Part shown: piece after piece, positions 44,561-52,654 of the stretch
Numbering within the stretch: position 1 is the first letter of the stretch
Layout: every line of letters begins with the position of its first letter
From: Thiobacillus sp. UBA3361
GTDB lineage: Bacteria; Pseudomonadota; Gammaproteobacteria; Burkholderiales; Thiobacillaceae
Length of the DNA stretch: 64,000 bases
Reading direction: 5' to 3'
NCBI GenBank assembly: GCA_002360535.1
Contig: DEQR01000041.1
Span: 8,316-72,315 of the forward strand
Notes under the pieces: model-generated
Seen by the model: the letters and a program-made list of their open reading frames with translations, nothing else
What the model was told of the DNA's origin: nothing
Databases searched by the model: none
Translations under genes and position numbers: made by a program

Positions 44561-45529
44561 ATGCACGACACCCTGCCCCTGCTGCTGGCCACCGACTTCC
44601 CGGCCCTCCGCCGCGCCCGCCCGACCACCTTGCAGGTCAATCTGGGCTACCGCTGCAACCAGAGTTGCCTGCACTGCCACGTCAACGCCGGCCCGAAGCG
44701 CACCGAGAGGCTGGACGACGCCCAGGTGGAACTCGTCCCCCGGGTGCTGGCGGCGCGCGGCCTGGCCACCCTGGACCTGACCGGCGGCGCGCCGGAACTG
44801 CATCCGCGTTTCCGCCGGCTGGTGGCGGCGGCCCGCGCCCTGGGCGTCAGAGTCATCGACCGCTGCAATCTCACCATCCTCTCGGAACCGGGCCAGGAAG
44901 GCTTGGCGGATTTTCTCGCCGCTCAAGGGGTTGAAGTGGTGGCCTCCCTGCCCTGTTACCTGGAAGACAACGTGGACGCCCAGCGCGGCAAGGGCGTCTA
45001 CGCGCGCAGCATCGCGGGCTTGAAGCGCCTCAACGCCCTCGGCTATGGCCGGCCGGACAGCGGCCTGACCCTCAACCTGGTCTACAACCCCGGCGGCGCC
45101 CACCTGCCGCCCGGGCAGGCGGGCCTGGAGGCGGCCTACAAGCGGGAACTGGCGGAGCGCCACGGCATCGCTTTCAACCACCTGCTGACCCTCACCAACA
45201 TGCCCATCCTGCGTTTCGGCAGCACGCTGTTGTCCAAGGGCGGCTTCGCCGACTACATGAATCTGCTCAAGGCCGGCCACAACCCCGCCAACCTGGATGG
45301 GGTCATGTGCCGGGAACTGGTCAGCGTGGACTGGCGTGGCCGGCTGTACGACTGCGATTTCAACCAGATGCTGGGCCTGGCGATGAACGGCCCCGCCAGC
45401 CTGGCCGACCTGCTGCGCGCCGACCTCGAAGGCGCCGCCATCCGGGTGGCCGACCACTGCTACGGCTGCACCGCCGGCCAGGGCAGCAGTTGCGGCGGGG
45501 CGCTGGACGAGCCGGGGCGCGCCGCATGA
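44561..45529 (+). CDS. arsS: Arsenosugar biosynthesis radical SAM protein
   Basis: A 322-residue radical SAM enzyme. The cluster motif is CNQSCLHC (C-x3-C-x2-C) in VNLGYRCNQSCLHCHVNAGP, followed by LDLTGGAPELHP. The C-terminal Cys-rich end CYGCTAGQGSSCGGAL belongs to the ArsS-type domain. ArsS links dimethylarsinous acid to 5'-deoxyadenosine, the step toward arsenosugars. It overlaps the flavoprotein gene by ATGA and the two downstream glycosyltransferases are the usual partners. Confidence 0.88.
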   Translation: MHDTLPLLLATDFPALRRARPTTLQVNLGYRCNQSCLHCHVNAGPKRTERLDDAQVELVPRVLAARGLATLDLTGGAPELHPRFRRLVAAARALGVRVIDRCNLTILSEPGQEGLADFLAAQGVEVVASLPCYLEDNVDAQRGKGVYARSIAGLKRLNALGYGRPDSGLTLNLVYNPGGAHLPPGQAGLEAAYKRELAERHGIAFNHLLTLTNMPILRFGSTLLSKGGFADYMNLLKAGHNPANLDGVMCRELVSVDWRGRLYDCDFNQMLGLAMNGPASLADLLRADLEGAAIRVADHCYGCTAGQGSSCGGALDEPGRAA

Positions 45530-47004
45530 CGGATTGGGCCAAACCCCAGCGCTTCGACCGCAACCTGATCGTCGCCGGCGCCGGCGCCGGCGGCCTGGTG
45601 ACGGCCTACATCGCCGCCGCCGTGAAGGCGAAAGTGACGCTGATCGAAGCCCACCGCATGGGCGGCGACTGCCTCAACACCGGCTGCGTGCCCTCCAAGG
45701 CCCTGATCCGCGCCGCCCGCCTGCTGGCGGATCTGCGCCGGGCCGGGGAGTTCGGCATCCGCGCCGAGCCGCCGCGCGTGGACTTCGCCGCCGTCATGGC
45801 GCGGGTGCGGGCGGTGATCCGCCAGGTGGAACCCCACGATTCGGTGGAACGCTACACCGCCTTGGGGGTGGAGGTGATCCGGGGCCATGCCAGGCTGACC
45901 TCGCCCTGGACCGTGGAGATCGACACGGGCGGGGAAAAGCGCAGCCTCTCCGCCCGCGCCATCGTCCTGGCCACCGGCGCGGCGCCGGTGATTCCGAACA
46001 TTCCCGGCATCGACGGGGTCCGCCACGTCACCTCGGACACGGTCTGGTCCCTGGACGCCCTGCCCGCGCGTCTGGCGGTGCTGGGCGGCGGCCCCATCGG
46101 CTGCGAGCTGGCCCAGGCCTTCGCCGGGCTGGGCAGCCGGGTCACGCTGATCGCCCGCTCCGGCCTGCTGGGTCGGGAAGACGCAGATACCGTTGCCCTG
46201 GTGGAGGCGGGCCTGGCCGCCGACGGCGTGCGCGTGCTCAAGGGTGCCGACCCCCTGCGCTGCGAGGTGACGGACGGGGAACAGCGCCTGGTGGTGGGCG
46301 GCAAGGCGGGCGAGGAGGTCCTCCCCTTCGACGTCCTGCTCTGCGCCACCGGCCGCAAGGCCCGGGTGGAAGGCTTCGGCCTGGACGACCTGGGCATCCC
46401 CCTGACCCGCTCCGGCACCATCGAGGTGAACGAATACCTGCAAACCCGCCACCCCAGCATTTACGTATGCGGCGACGCCGCCGGCCCCTACCAGTTCACC
46501 CACGCCGCCGCCCACCAGGCCTGGTACGCGGCGGTCAACGCCCTGTTTTCCGGCCTGCTGGGGCCGATTGGGCGTTTCAAGGCCGACTACCGGGTCATGC
46601 CCCGCGTCACCTTCACCCGCCCCGAGGTGGCGCGGGTGGGCCTCAACGAGACCGAGGCCAAGGCCCGGGGCATTGCTCATGAAATCACCCGCTACGACCT
46701 GGCCGACCTGGACCGGGCCCTGGCCGACGGCGCCGCCCATGGCTTCGTCCAGGTGCTCACCCCGCCCGGCAAGGACCGCATCCTGGGCGTCACCGTCGTC
46801 GGCGAACACGCCGGCGAACTGCTGGCGGAATTCACCCTGGCCATGAAGCACGGCCAGGGGCTCAACAAGATCCTCGCCACCATCCACCCCTACCCCACCT
46901 GGAGCGAGGCCGCCAAATACGCCGCCGGCGAATGGAAACGCGCCCACGCCCCCCACCGCCTGCTGGCCTGGCTGGAACGTTTCCACGCCTGGCGGCGAGG
47001 CTGA
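45526..47004 (+). CDS. Mercuric-reductase-like FAD/NAD(P)H disulfide oxidoreductase
   Basis: A 492-residue class I pyridine nucleotide-disulfide reductase. FAD binding is LIVAGAGAGGLVTAY, the redox pair is GGDCLNTGCVPSK, the NAD(P)H site is VLGGGPIGCELAQAF and the dimer domain ends in HPYPTWSEA with the catalytic His. It lacks the C-terminal Cys pair of true mercuric reductase, so MerA activity is unlikely. This family is commonly linked to arsS clusters, where it may reduce an organoarsenical or selenium compound. Confidence 0.85.
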   Translation: MTDWAKPQRFDRNLIVAGAGAGGLVTAYIAAAVKAKVTLIEAHRMGGDCLNTGCVPSKALIRAARLLADLRRAGEFGIRAEPPRVDFAAVMARVRAVIRQVEPHDSVERYTALGVEVIRGHARLTSPWTVEIDTGGEKRSLSARAIVLATGAAPVIPNIPGIDGVRHVTSDTVWSLDALPARLAVLGGGPIGCELAQAFAGLGSRVTLIARSGLLGREDADTVALVEAGLAADGVRVLKGADPLRCEVTDGEQRLVVGGKAGEEVLPFDVLLCATGRKARVEGFGLDDLGIPLTRSGTIEVNEYLQTRHPSIYVCGDAAGPYQFTHAAAHQAWYAAVNALFSGLLGPIGRFKADYRVMPRVTFTRPEVARVGLNETEAKARGIAHEITRYDLADLDRALADGAAHGFVQVLTPPGKDRILGVTVVGEHAGELLAEFTLAMKHGQGLNKILATIHPYPTWSEAAKYAAGEWKRAHAPHRLLAWLERFHAWRRG

Positions 47005-47019
47005 CCGCGAGAACCCGCC

Positions 47020-47238
47020 ATGCGCTTCATCGACCACATCCCCCTGCCCCTGCTGATCGCCGTCACCCTGCTCATGCTGGGCGCGCCCTTCGCGCCCGAG
47101 CCCCACCTGGTGGAAAAGGCCCGCATGCTGGCCGAGGGCACCCTCACCCGGCCCATCGACATCTTCGACGTGTTCTGGCACCTGTTGCCGGCGGTCCTGC
47201 TGGGAATTCGCCTGGCGCGAATGCGCCGCAAGGCCTGA
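47020..47238 (+). CDS. Small membrane protein of the arsenosugar cluster
   Basis: A 72-residue protein with two hydrophobic segments (PLPLLIAVTLLMLGAPF and FWHLLPAVLLGIRLA), starting at ATG 47020 in a 15-base gap after the flavoprotein. No function is known. Its fixed position in the operon suggests a role in membrane handling of the product. Confidence 0.65.
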   Translation: MRFIDHIPLPLLIAVTLLMLGAPFAPEPHLVEKARMLAEGTLTRPIDIFDVFWHLLPAVLLGIRLARMRRKA

Positions 47239-47254
47239 CCCCGGCGGTGCCGCC

Positions 47255-47932
47255 ATGCGCCTGTCCGTCATCGTCCCCACCCTCGACGAGGCCGCCGGCA
47301 TCGCCGCCGCGCTGCAAGCCTTGCGGCCCCTGCGCGACCAAGGCCATGAAGTCATCGTCGCCGACGGCGGCAGCCGCGACGGCACCCCGGACATCGCCGC
47401 GCCCCTGGCGGACCGGGTGATCGCGGCGCCCAGGGGCCGTGCCCGGCAGATGAACGCCGGGGCCGCCGCCGCACGGGGCGACGCCTTCCTCTTCCTGCAC
47501 GCCGACAGCCGCCTGCCCGCCCACGCCGCCGAGCCCATCGGCCAGGCCCTGGCGCGGCATCCCTGGGGCCGTTTCGACGTGCGCATCGAAGGCCGTTCCC
47601 CCTGGCTGCCGGTCGTCGCCCGGATGATGAACCTGCGCTCCCGCATCACCGGCATCGCCACCGGCGACCAGGCCATCTTCGCCACCCGCGCCGCCTTCGA
47701 AGCCGTGGACGGTTTCCCCGACCAACCGCTGATGGAAGACATCGAGCTTTCCAAACGACTCAAGCACCTCGGGCCGCCCGCCTGCCCGCGCGACCGGGTC
47801 ATCACTTCCGGCCGGCGCTGGGACACGCAGGGCGCCTGGCGCACCATCCTGCTCATGGGACGGCTGCGCCTCGACTACTGGCGCGGCGTGCCGGCGGAGC
47901 GGCTGGCGCGGCGGTATTACCCGGAAGCATGA
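47255..47932 (+). CDS. rSAM-associated glycosyltransferase 2 (TIGR04283 type)
   Basis: A 225-residue family 2 glycosyltransferase. It opens with LSVIVPTLDEAAGI, has the ADGGSRDGT block and the metal-site HADSRLP, and ends shortly after the QPLMEDIELS acceptor block. TIGR04283 proteins accompany ArsS. The gene overlaps the next by ATGA. Confidence 0.85.
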   Translation: MRLSVIVPTLDEAAGIAAALQALRPLRDQGHEVIVADGGSRDGTPDIAAPLADRVIAAPRGRARQMNAGAAAARGDAFLFLHADSRLPAHAAEPIGQALARHPWGRFDVRIEGRSPWLPVVARMMNLRSRITGIATGDQAIFATRAAFEAVDGFPDQPLMEDIELSKRLKHLGPPACPRDRVITSGRRWDTQGAWRTILLMGRLRLDYWRGVPAERLARRYYPEA

Positions 47933-48552
47933 AGGCCACGCGCATCGTCGTCTTCGCCAAGGCCCCCCAACCGGGCCGGGTGAAGACCCGGCTGATCCCG
48001 GCGCTGGGGGCCGAGGGCGCGGCGGCCCTGGCGCGGCGCATGCTGGAAGAGGCCCTGGCCCAGGCTGTTAGAGCGGGGGTGGGGCCGGTGGAACTGTGCA
48101 TGAGCCCAGGTCCGGCGGACCCCGCCTGGTCCGGCCTGGCGATACCGGATGCCGTCATCCGCGGCGACCAGGGCGAAGGCGACCTGGGCGCGCGCATGGC
48201 CCGCGCCGCGCGACGGGTTATTGGAGAAGGCGAAGCCGTGCTGCTCACGGGAACGGACTGCCCCGATCTCACCGCCGACCGCCTGCGCGCCGCCTCCGCC
48301 CGGCTGGCCGACCACGCCGCCGTGCTCTACCCGGCGGCGGACGGCGGCTACGTACTGCTGGGCCTCAACCGTTTCGAAGCCAGTCTGTTCAACGACATGC
48401 CCTGGAGCACCCCGGCGGTGGCGCGCCTGACCCTGGCGCGCATGGCCGCCCTGGGTTGGCGAGTGTGGGTGGGGGAAGCGCTGCGGGACATCGACGAAGA
48501 GCGCGACCTCGTTTGGCTGCCCGGGTTTTCGCGCCCGATTCAGGGTGGCTGA
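47929..48552 (+). CDS. rSAM-associated glycosyltransferase 1 (TIGR04282 type)
   Basis: A 207-residue nucleotide-sugar transferase-like protein of the CofC/MobA fold. It begins IVVFAKAPQPGRVKTRLIP and has LLTGTDCPDLTADRL and PAADGGYVLLGL. It is the last arsenosugar gene and is followed by a shift to mobile-element DNA. Confidence 0.85.
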   Translation: MKATRIVVFAKAPQPGRVKTRLIPALGAEGAAALARRMLEEALAQAVRAGVGPVELCMSPGPADPAWSGLAIPDAVIRGDQGEGDLGARMARAARRVIGEGEAVLLTGTDCPDLTADRLRAASARLADHAAVLYPAADGGYVLLGLNRFEASLFNDMPWSTPAVARLTLARMAALGWRVWVGEALRDIDEERDLVWLPGFSRPIQGG

Positions 48553-48566
48553 AATGAAGTGCCGGA

Positions 48567-48728
48567 ATGATTCGGTGGAGGAGAGAACTTCCACTACCGC
48601 CGGCCAGGGGCGTGAATGGATTCCTGTTGCTGGGCGGCTGGGTATCGGCCGAAGCATACCGTCAGTACCAGCTCAGACTCGGTCAGCAATACGGCGGACA
48701 CCTGCCACTCAACCGCAGGCCACGGTGA
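48567..48728 (+). CDS. Short open frame of unknown function
   Basis: A 53-residue frame (MIRWRRELPLPPARGVNG, later WVSAEAYRQYQLRLGQQYGG) in the 374-base gap before the NERD gene. Composition is protein-like, but there is no clear ribosome site and no known family. It may be the tail of a lost gene rather than a working one. The rest of the gap (48729-48926) shows nothing. Confidence 0.3.
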   Translation: MIRWRRELPLPPARGVNGFLLLGGWVSAEAYRQYQLRLGQQYGGHLPLNRRPR

Positions 48729-48926
48729 ACGTCGGCTTCTCCTAGTTGGGCGGACTTTATCTCCTCAACGCTGGTACGTCAGATGGGGGGCAGGTCAATC
48801 GAACGAGCTGATGACCAATAGACTGGAAATATGGACCTGTTCCCGGTTATTGCTCGTGACGCGTCGGACAGCCAGATGCGGGGATAATCGAGCCATTGCA
48901 TCCAACAGCATTAGGGTGGGTTAGCA

Positions 48927-49955
48927 GTGATCCTGAAAACAATCGACGACAAGGCGACGAGCGTCGCCGAGCTGGAAGGCCTTCTCGCGTCAGCGCCTTC
49001 TATCCACAAACCCAAGCTGGAGCAGGAACTCCGTGCCCTTCGGGCAGGCATGAAGGGGGAGCAGGAGTCGGCCTATCTCATCGACTTTGACTACCGCGAG
49101 TCCAAGAACAACGTGGTCATCCATGACCTGCGGCTGGAGATCAACGGCCGGGTGGCTCAGATCGATCACCTCCTCATCAACCGGATGCTGGACGCACTGG
49201 TTCTTGAGACCAAGCACTTCCATGCTGGCATCAAGATCACCGAGGAAGGGGAGTTCCTGCGCTGGAACGATTTCAGAAAGTGCTACGAAGGTATGGCCTC
49301 ACCGTTGGCCCAGAACGAGCGCCACATCCAGGTGCTCAGGGATGCCTTCGCCCAGATTGACATGCCCACGAGGCTGGGGGTGAAGGTCTTGCTGACCTTC
49401 CACTCCTTCATCTTGGTGGCGCCCAACGCGCGCATCGACCGTCCTAAGAAGTTCGATACAAGCAAGGTCATCAAGGCCGACGCACTACGAAGCACCTGGG
49501 AGAAAGAGCTGGACGAGACGTCTGTCCTAGGGGCGGTCAGCGGGCTGGCGAAGTTGGTTTCCACCGAGACCCTCGTGGCGATCGGGCGCCAGCTTGTCAC
49601 GCTGCATCGTCCAGCCAGTGTGAACTATGCGAGCAAGTTCGGCATCGTTAGCGGCTGCGCCGAAAATCTCTCACAACAGCGCAGCCCACAGCTCGCCGAT
49701 TCCGCGATGTCCGCAGCCGCAATTCCAGAGCCCAGGGGTCACGTCTGCCGGGCCTGCGGCAGCGCCCGTCTCACCATCCAGTACGGCAAGTATGGCTACT
49801 ACTTCAAATGCTCCGACTGTGGGGGCAACACGCCCGTAAAGCTTGGCTGCGGGGGTGAGGGGCACAAAGAACGCCTGCGCAAGGAAGGCAGGAAGTTCTT
49901 CAGGGAGTGCGCGGATTGCAGGACGAGTAAGCTTTACTTCGAGAATCCCGAGTAG
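48927..49955 (+). CDS. NERD-domain protein with C-terminal zinc ribbon
   Basis: A 342-residue protein starting at GTG 48927. The N-terminal half is a NERD nuclease-related domain: GEQESAYLIDF, then IDHLLINRMLDALVLETKHF with the Asp and E-x-K of a PD-(D/E)XK-like core. The C-terminus has zinc-ribbon pairs (CRACGS, CSDCGG) and a second Cys cluster (CADC), like topoisomerase I fingers. DNA binding or processing is likely. It is less G+C-rich than the operons on both sides and touches mobile-element debris, so it was probably acquired. Confidence 0.75.
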   Translation: MILKTIDDKATSVAELEGLLASAPSIHKPKLEQELRALRAGMKGEQESAYLIDFDYRESKNNVVIHDLRLEINGRVAQIDHLLINRMLDALVLETKHFHAGIKITEEGEFLRWNDFRKCYEGMASPLAQNERHIQVLRDAFAQIDMPTRLGVKVLLTFHSFILVAPNARIDRPKKFDTSKVIKADALRSTWEKELDETSVLGAVSGLAKLVSTETLVAIGRQLVTLHRPASVNYASKFGIVSGCAENLSQQRSPQLADSAMSAAAIPEPRGHVCRACGSARLTIQYGKYGYYFKCSDCGGNTPVKLGCGGEGHKERLRKEGRKFFRECADCRTSKLYFENPE

Positions 49956-50108
49956 CGAGGTTTTACGTTTGGCCGGCGCTATTCGCCGACGACGCTGCGC
50001 GGCTGGGCAAACTATTTAAAGGTAGGGAGTTTCAGCCGGTCCTTCCGGGCGATCGACAGCTACACGGAGTCGCGGTTGCGCCGGTGGTTGAATCGCCCCG
50101 GGTTTTGA
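49956..50108 (+). pseudogene. Group II intron maturase C-terminal remnant
   Basis: Immediately after the NERD stop, in the same frame, 50 codons read as the end of an intron-encoded reverse transcriptase/maturase: [17 protein letters not shown], then [19 protein letters not shown] and stop. This is the maturase-domain signature (LRGWANYF...AIDxYT..RLRRWL). The reverse-transcriptase core and intron RNA are absent. Confidence 0.8.
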
Positions 50109-50138
50109 GGAGGCTCCTTTCCTTGAGAAGATGGAGCC

Positions 50139-50225
50139 ATGAAGAGCAAGAAGACCACCCCGAAGTATTCCCCTGAAGTTCGTGAACGCGCGGTACGCCT
50201 AGTGCAGGAGCACCGTAGCGAGTAA
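50139..50225 (+). pseudogene. IS3-family transposase orfA fragment
   Basis: A 28-codon fragment beginning MKSKKTTPKYSPEVRERAVRL, the helix-turn-helix start of IS3-type OrfA proteins, cut by a stop after HRSE. GAGGAGG-type sequence lies upstream, and no orfB or inverted ends are seen. The following 262 bases (50226-50487) have no identified gene. Confidence 0.75.
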
Positions 50226-50487
50226 GGGTGAGTACGCTGACCAGGAAAGCTGCCTTTCACGTCAACCTGGCCTTCTACGACAGCAACCTGTACCACACCG
50301 GCCGTTCATCCGGCCTACCTCCAGCAGCAGGATTGGCCGAACACCGGTCCCACCCAGATGCCGTCATCCGCATCCAAAGCAACCGTACCGGCAGTTCGAC
50401 GCTGATGTAGCAGTCACTTTAGAACTGGCTTTGTCGCGTACTCACAACCGGCACACAATGCGCAATATCTGATTCCCGGGGTTGCTC

Positions 50488-50796
50488 ATGACCACGACCA
50501 CCCCAAAAGAAGGTCGCCTAAACATCCGTTGCGACCATCGCACACGCGAACTGCTCGACCGGGCGGCGACGTATGCGCGCGTCAGCGTCTCCGAATTCGT
50601 TCTCAACCATGCCATCGCCTCCGCCGAACAAGTGATCCAGGCACATGAATCCATCACCTTGGGGGTGGAGGCTTTTCAGGCCTTCCTCGCGGCGCTCGAT
50701 TCGCCGGCGCCCCCCAATGCGGGTGCTGAAGCGCGCCTTCAAGCGGCACACCGAGCTGGTTCGCTAGGTGGCCTTCCGTATCCGGCCGCTGGATGA
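50488..50796 (+). CDS. DUF1778 (TacA-type) antitoxin, apparently frameshifted near its end
   Basis: A ribbon-helix-helix antitoxin: RLNIRCDHRTRELLDRAATY, VSVSEFVLNHAI, then EAFQAFLAALDSPAPP. As read it runs 102 residues and overlaps the toxin by 29 bases with an atypical tail. Removing one C from the six-C run at about 50710-50716 restores an ending RVLKRAFKRHTELVR that stops at 50767, one base before the toxin start, and gives the usual 92-residue length. Either the copy is mutated or the base is a sequencing error. It should bind its own promoter and neutralise the GNAT toxin. Confidence 0.8.
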   Translation: MTTTTPKEGRLNIRCDHRTRELLDRAATYARVSVSEFVLNHAIASAEQVIQAHESITLGVEAFQAFLAALDSPAPPNAGAEARLQAAHRAGSLGGLPYPAAG

Positions 50797-51259
50797 GGCC
50801 GTCGAAACAGCTAGGTTTCGCTGCGGCCACCCCGCTCTCGGCGACTACATCCGGCGTTATGCATCGCGGGATGTAAGACGTGGCGTGGCACGGGTATTCG
50901 TGGCCACGCCGGACAGCGATCCGCAACATCTGGCGGGGGTTTTTACCCTGAGCGCGGGCAGTGTGAACTGTGCCGATCTGCCTGTTGCGTTGGCGCGCAG
51001 GTTGCCACGTTACCCTGTACCGGTCGCCTTGCTTGGGCGCCTGGCCGTGGATGGACATTTTCAGGGTCAGGGGCTGGGCTCCATCCTGCTGGCCGATACC
51101 TGCCGTAAGGTGGTGCAGGCCAGCCAGACTCTGGCGGTGGTGGGCATCGTCGTCGATGCGAAAGACGATGCGGCGGTGGACTTTTATCGGCACTACGGAT
51201 TCGTGCCACTGCCGGGGACGCCGGATCGGCTGCTGCTGCCTGCCAAGTCGTTCATGTAA
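50768..51259 (+). CDS. GNAT-family toxin (TacT-like)
   Basis: A 163-residue acetyltransferase starting at GTG 50768. Acetyl-CoA binding is in GRLAVDGHFQGQGLGSILLAD, with the terminal YRHYGFVPLP strand containing the catalytic-type Tyr. DUF1778-GNAT pairs are toxin-antitoxin modules in which the toxin acetylates aminoacyl-tRNA and stops translation. The antitoxin lies directly upstream. Confidence 0.88.
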   Translation: MAFRIRPLDEAVETARFRCGHPALGDYIRRYASRDVRRGVARVFVATPDSDPQHLAGVFTLSAGSVNCADLPVALARRLPRYPVPVALLGRLAVDGHFQGQGLGSILLADTCRKVVQASQTLAVVGIVVDAKDDAAVDFYRHYGFVPLPGTPDRLLLPAKSFM

Positions 51260-51339
51260 CGGAAGCAAGTTATTGGGGATATTTATCGCGGGCGCCTGCG
51301 TAACGTCAGATTTTCCGGCAAGGTGAAGGTGGCATTGTC

Positions 51340-52518
51340 TTATCCCCTCAGCCTGTCCATCAGTTCACCCAACCCGACGGCCTGCGCCCCTTGGCGCAAG
51401 GGAAAGCGCTCGCTGCCGGGGTACACCACATAGCGTTCATCAATGCCCAGGTCGTCGCAGGCGATGCCGAAGCCCCGGTCCGGGCTGGGGGCGGTGGAGC
51501 GCTTGACCTCGATGGCCATCTCAGGCCGGCCGCCGCGTTCCAGCACCAGGTCGATTTCGGCGCCATCGGCGGTGCGGAAGTAGCAGGCGGTGCGCCGCTC
51601 GCCGGCGGCTTCGATGAGGTTTTCGATCACCATGCCTTCGTAGCTGGCGCCGGCAACGGGGTGCCCCAGCACCTGGTCGCGGGTTCCCAGCTCCAGCAGC
51701 GCATGCACCAGGCCACTGTCGCGGATGTAGAGCTTGGGCGCCTTGGTCAGGCGCTTGCCCAGGTTGCCCGTCCAGGGTGGCAGCCGGCGCACCAGTTTGA
51801 GGTCCGCCAGGAGATCGACGTAGCGGCCCACGGCGGGGGAGGACACGCCCAGACTGCCGGCGAGCCGGGCCTGATTGAGGGGGGCGCCCTGCAAATGGGC
51901 CAGCATGGTCCATAGTCGCCCCACCGTGGCGGCCGGCAGGCGCGGGGCGAACATGGGCACGTCGCGTTCCAGGTAGGAGCGGATGAAGTCGCGCCGCCAG
52001 TCCAGGCTGGCCGGGTCGTCGGCGGCGAGCAGGCTTTCCGGGAAACCGCCACGCAGCCAGAGCGTGTTTTCATCGATGCCGGCGGGGGTGGCCTCGTCCA
52101 GGGTAAGGGGCGCCAGGTCCAGGTAGGCAACCCGCCCGGCCAGGCTTTCGGCGGCTTGGCGCATCAGTTCCAGCGCGGCGGAACCGAGGAGAAGGAAATG
52201 GCCGTGGCCGTCGCCAGCCGCCCGCCGCTCGTCGATGATGCCGCGCAGCACCTGGAACAGGTCGGGCGCGTGCTGGATCTCGTCGATCACGACCAGCTTG
52301 CCGTGCTGTTCGCGCAGATAGGCATCGGCCTCGGCGAGGCGAAGACGGTCGGCGGGCCGTTCCAGGTCCAGGTAAACGGCGCCTGTGGGCCAGTCGGCGG
52401 CGATGCGCCTGGCCAACGTGGTCTTGCCCACCTGGCGGGGGCCGAGCAAAACGACGGCGGGACCGGCGGCGAGGCGGGACCGGACAGCGGTTTCGAGGTG
52501 TCTGGATAAGGCTTGCAT
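51340..52518 (-). CDS. DUF4143-type P-loop ATPase
   Basis: A 392-residue AAA-like protein. Walker A is LLGPRQVGKTTLARR near residue 25, Walker B VVIDEIQHAPD near residue 76, and sensor LLLGSAALELM. The C-terminal DUF4143 domain has a winged-helix and nuclease-like half (CYFRTADGAEIDLVLERGG, AIEVKRS). Such proteins are widespread in accessory DNA with unproven function; the nuclease-like residues D and E-x-K are present. A 50-base palindrome covers its promoter. Confidence 0.85.
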   Translation of the reverse strand: MQALSRHLETAVRSRLAAGPAVVLLGPRQVGKTTLARRIAADWPTGAVYLDLERPADRLRLAEADAYLREQHGKLVVIDEIQHAPDLFQVLRGIIDERRAAGDGHGHFLLLGSAALELMRQAAESLAGRVAYLDLAPLTLDEATPAGIDENTLWLRGGFPESLLAADDPASLDWRRDFIRSYLERDVPMFAPRLPAATVGRLWTMLAHLQGAPLNQARLAGSLGVSSPAVGRYVDLLADLKLVRRLPPWTGNLGKRLTKAPKLYIRDSGLVHALLELGTRDQVLGHPVAGASYEGMVIENLIEAAGERRTACYFRTADGAEIDLVLERGGRPEMAIEVKRSTAPSPDRGFGIACDDLGIDERYVVYPGSERFPLRQGAQAVGLGELMDRLRG

Positions 52519-52520
52519 GG

Positions 52521-52570
52521 ATTAATACTACCGCAAATCGAACGACACACGTTTGATTTGCGGTATTAAT
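52521..52570 (-). promoter_or_regulatory. Large palindrome at the DUF4143 promoter
   Basis: Left arm ATTAATA..CCGCAAATCGAAC (52521-52543) mirrors right arm GTTTGATTTGCGGTATTAAT (52551-52570) around a seven-base centre. It ends three bases before the start codon and holds a TATTAAT-like -10. It is large enough for a dimeric or tetrameric regulator and suggests autoregulation. Confidence 0.65.
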
Positions 52571-52654
52571 AGAGCCCGGTTAGCCAACAGGCTGCGCGGC
52601 CGTCACCCCTTCCGACTCACTCATCCCCCGCAGCCATTGCATTGGGCAAACCCT

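Noticed and set aside
45526..47004. True mercuric reductase
   Set aside because: The C-terminal vicinal Cys pair and N-terminal HMA domain of MerA are absent, and no other mer genes are near.
50228..50410. 60-residue frame after the IS3 fragment
   Set aside because: No family and no ribosome site; lies in mobile-element debris.
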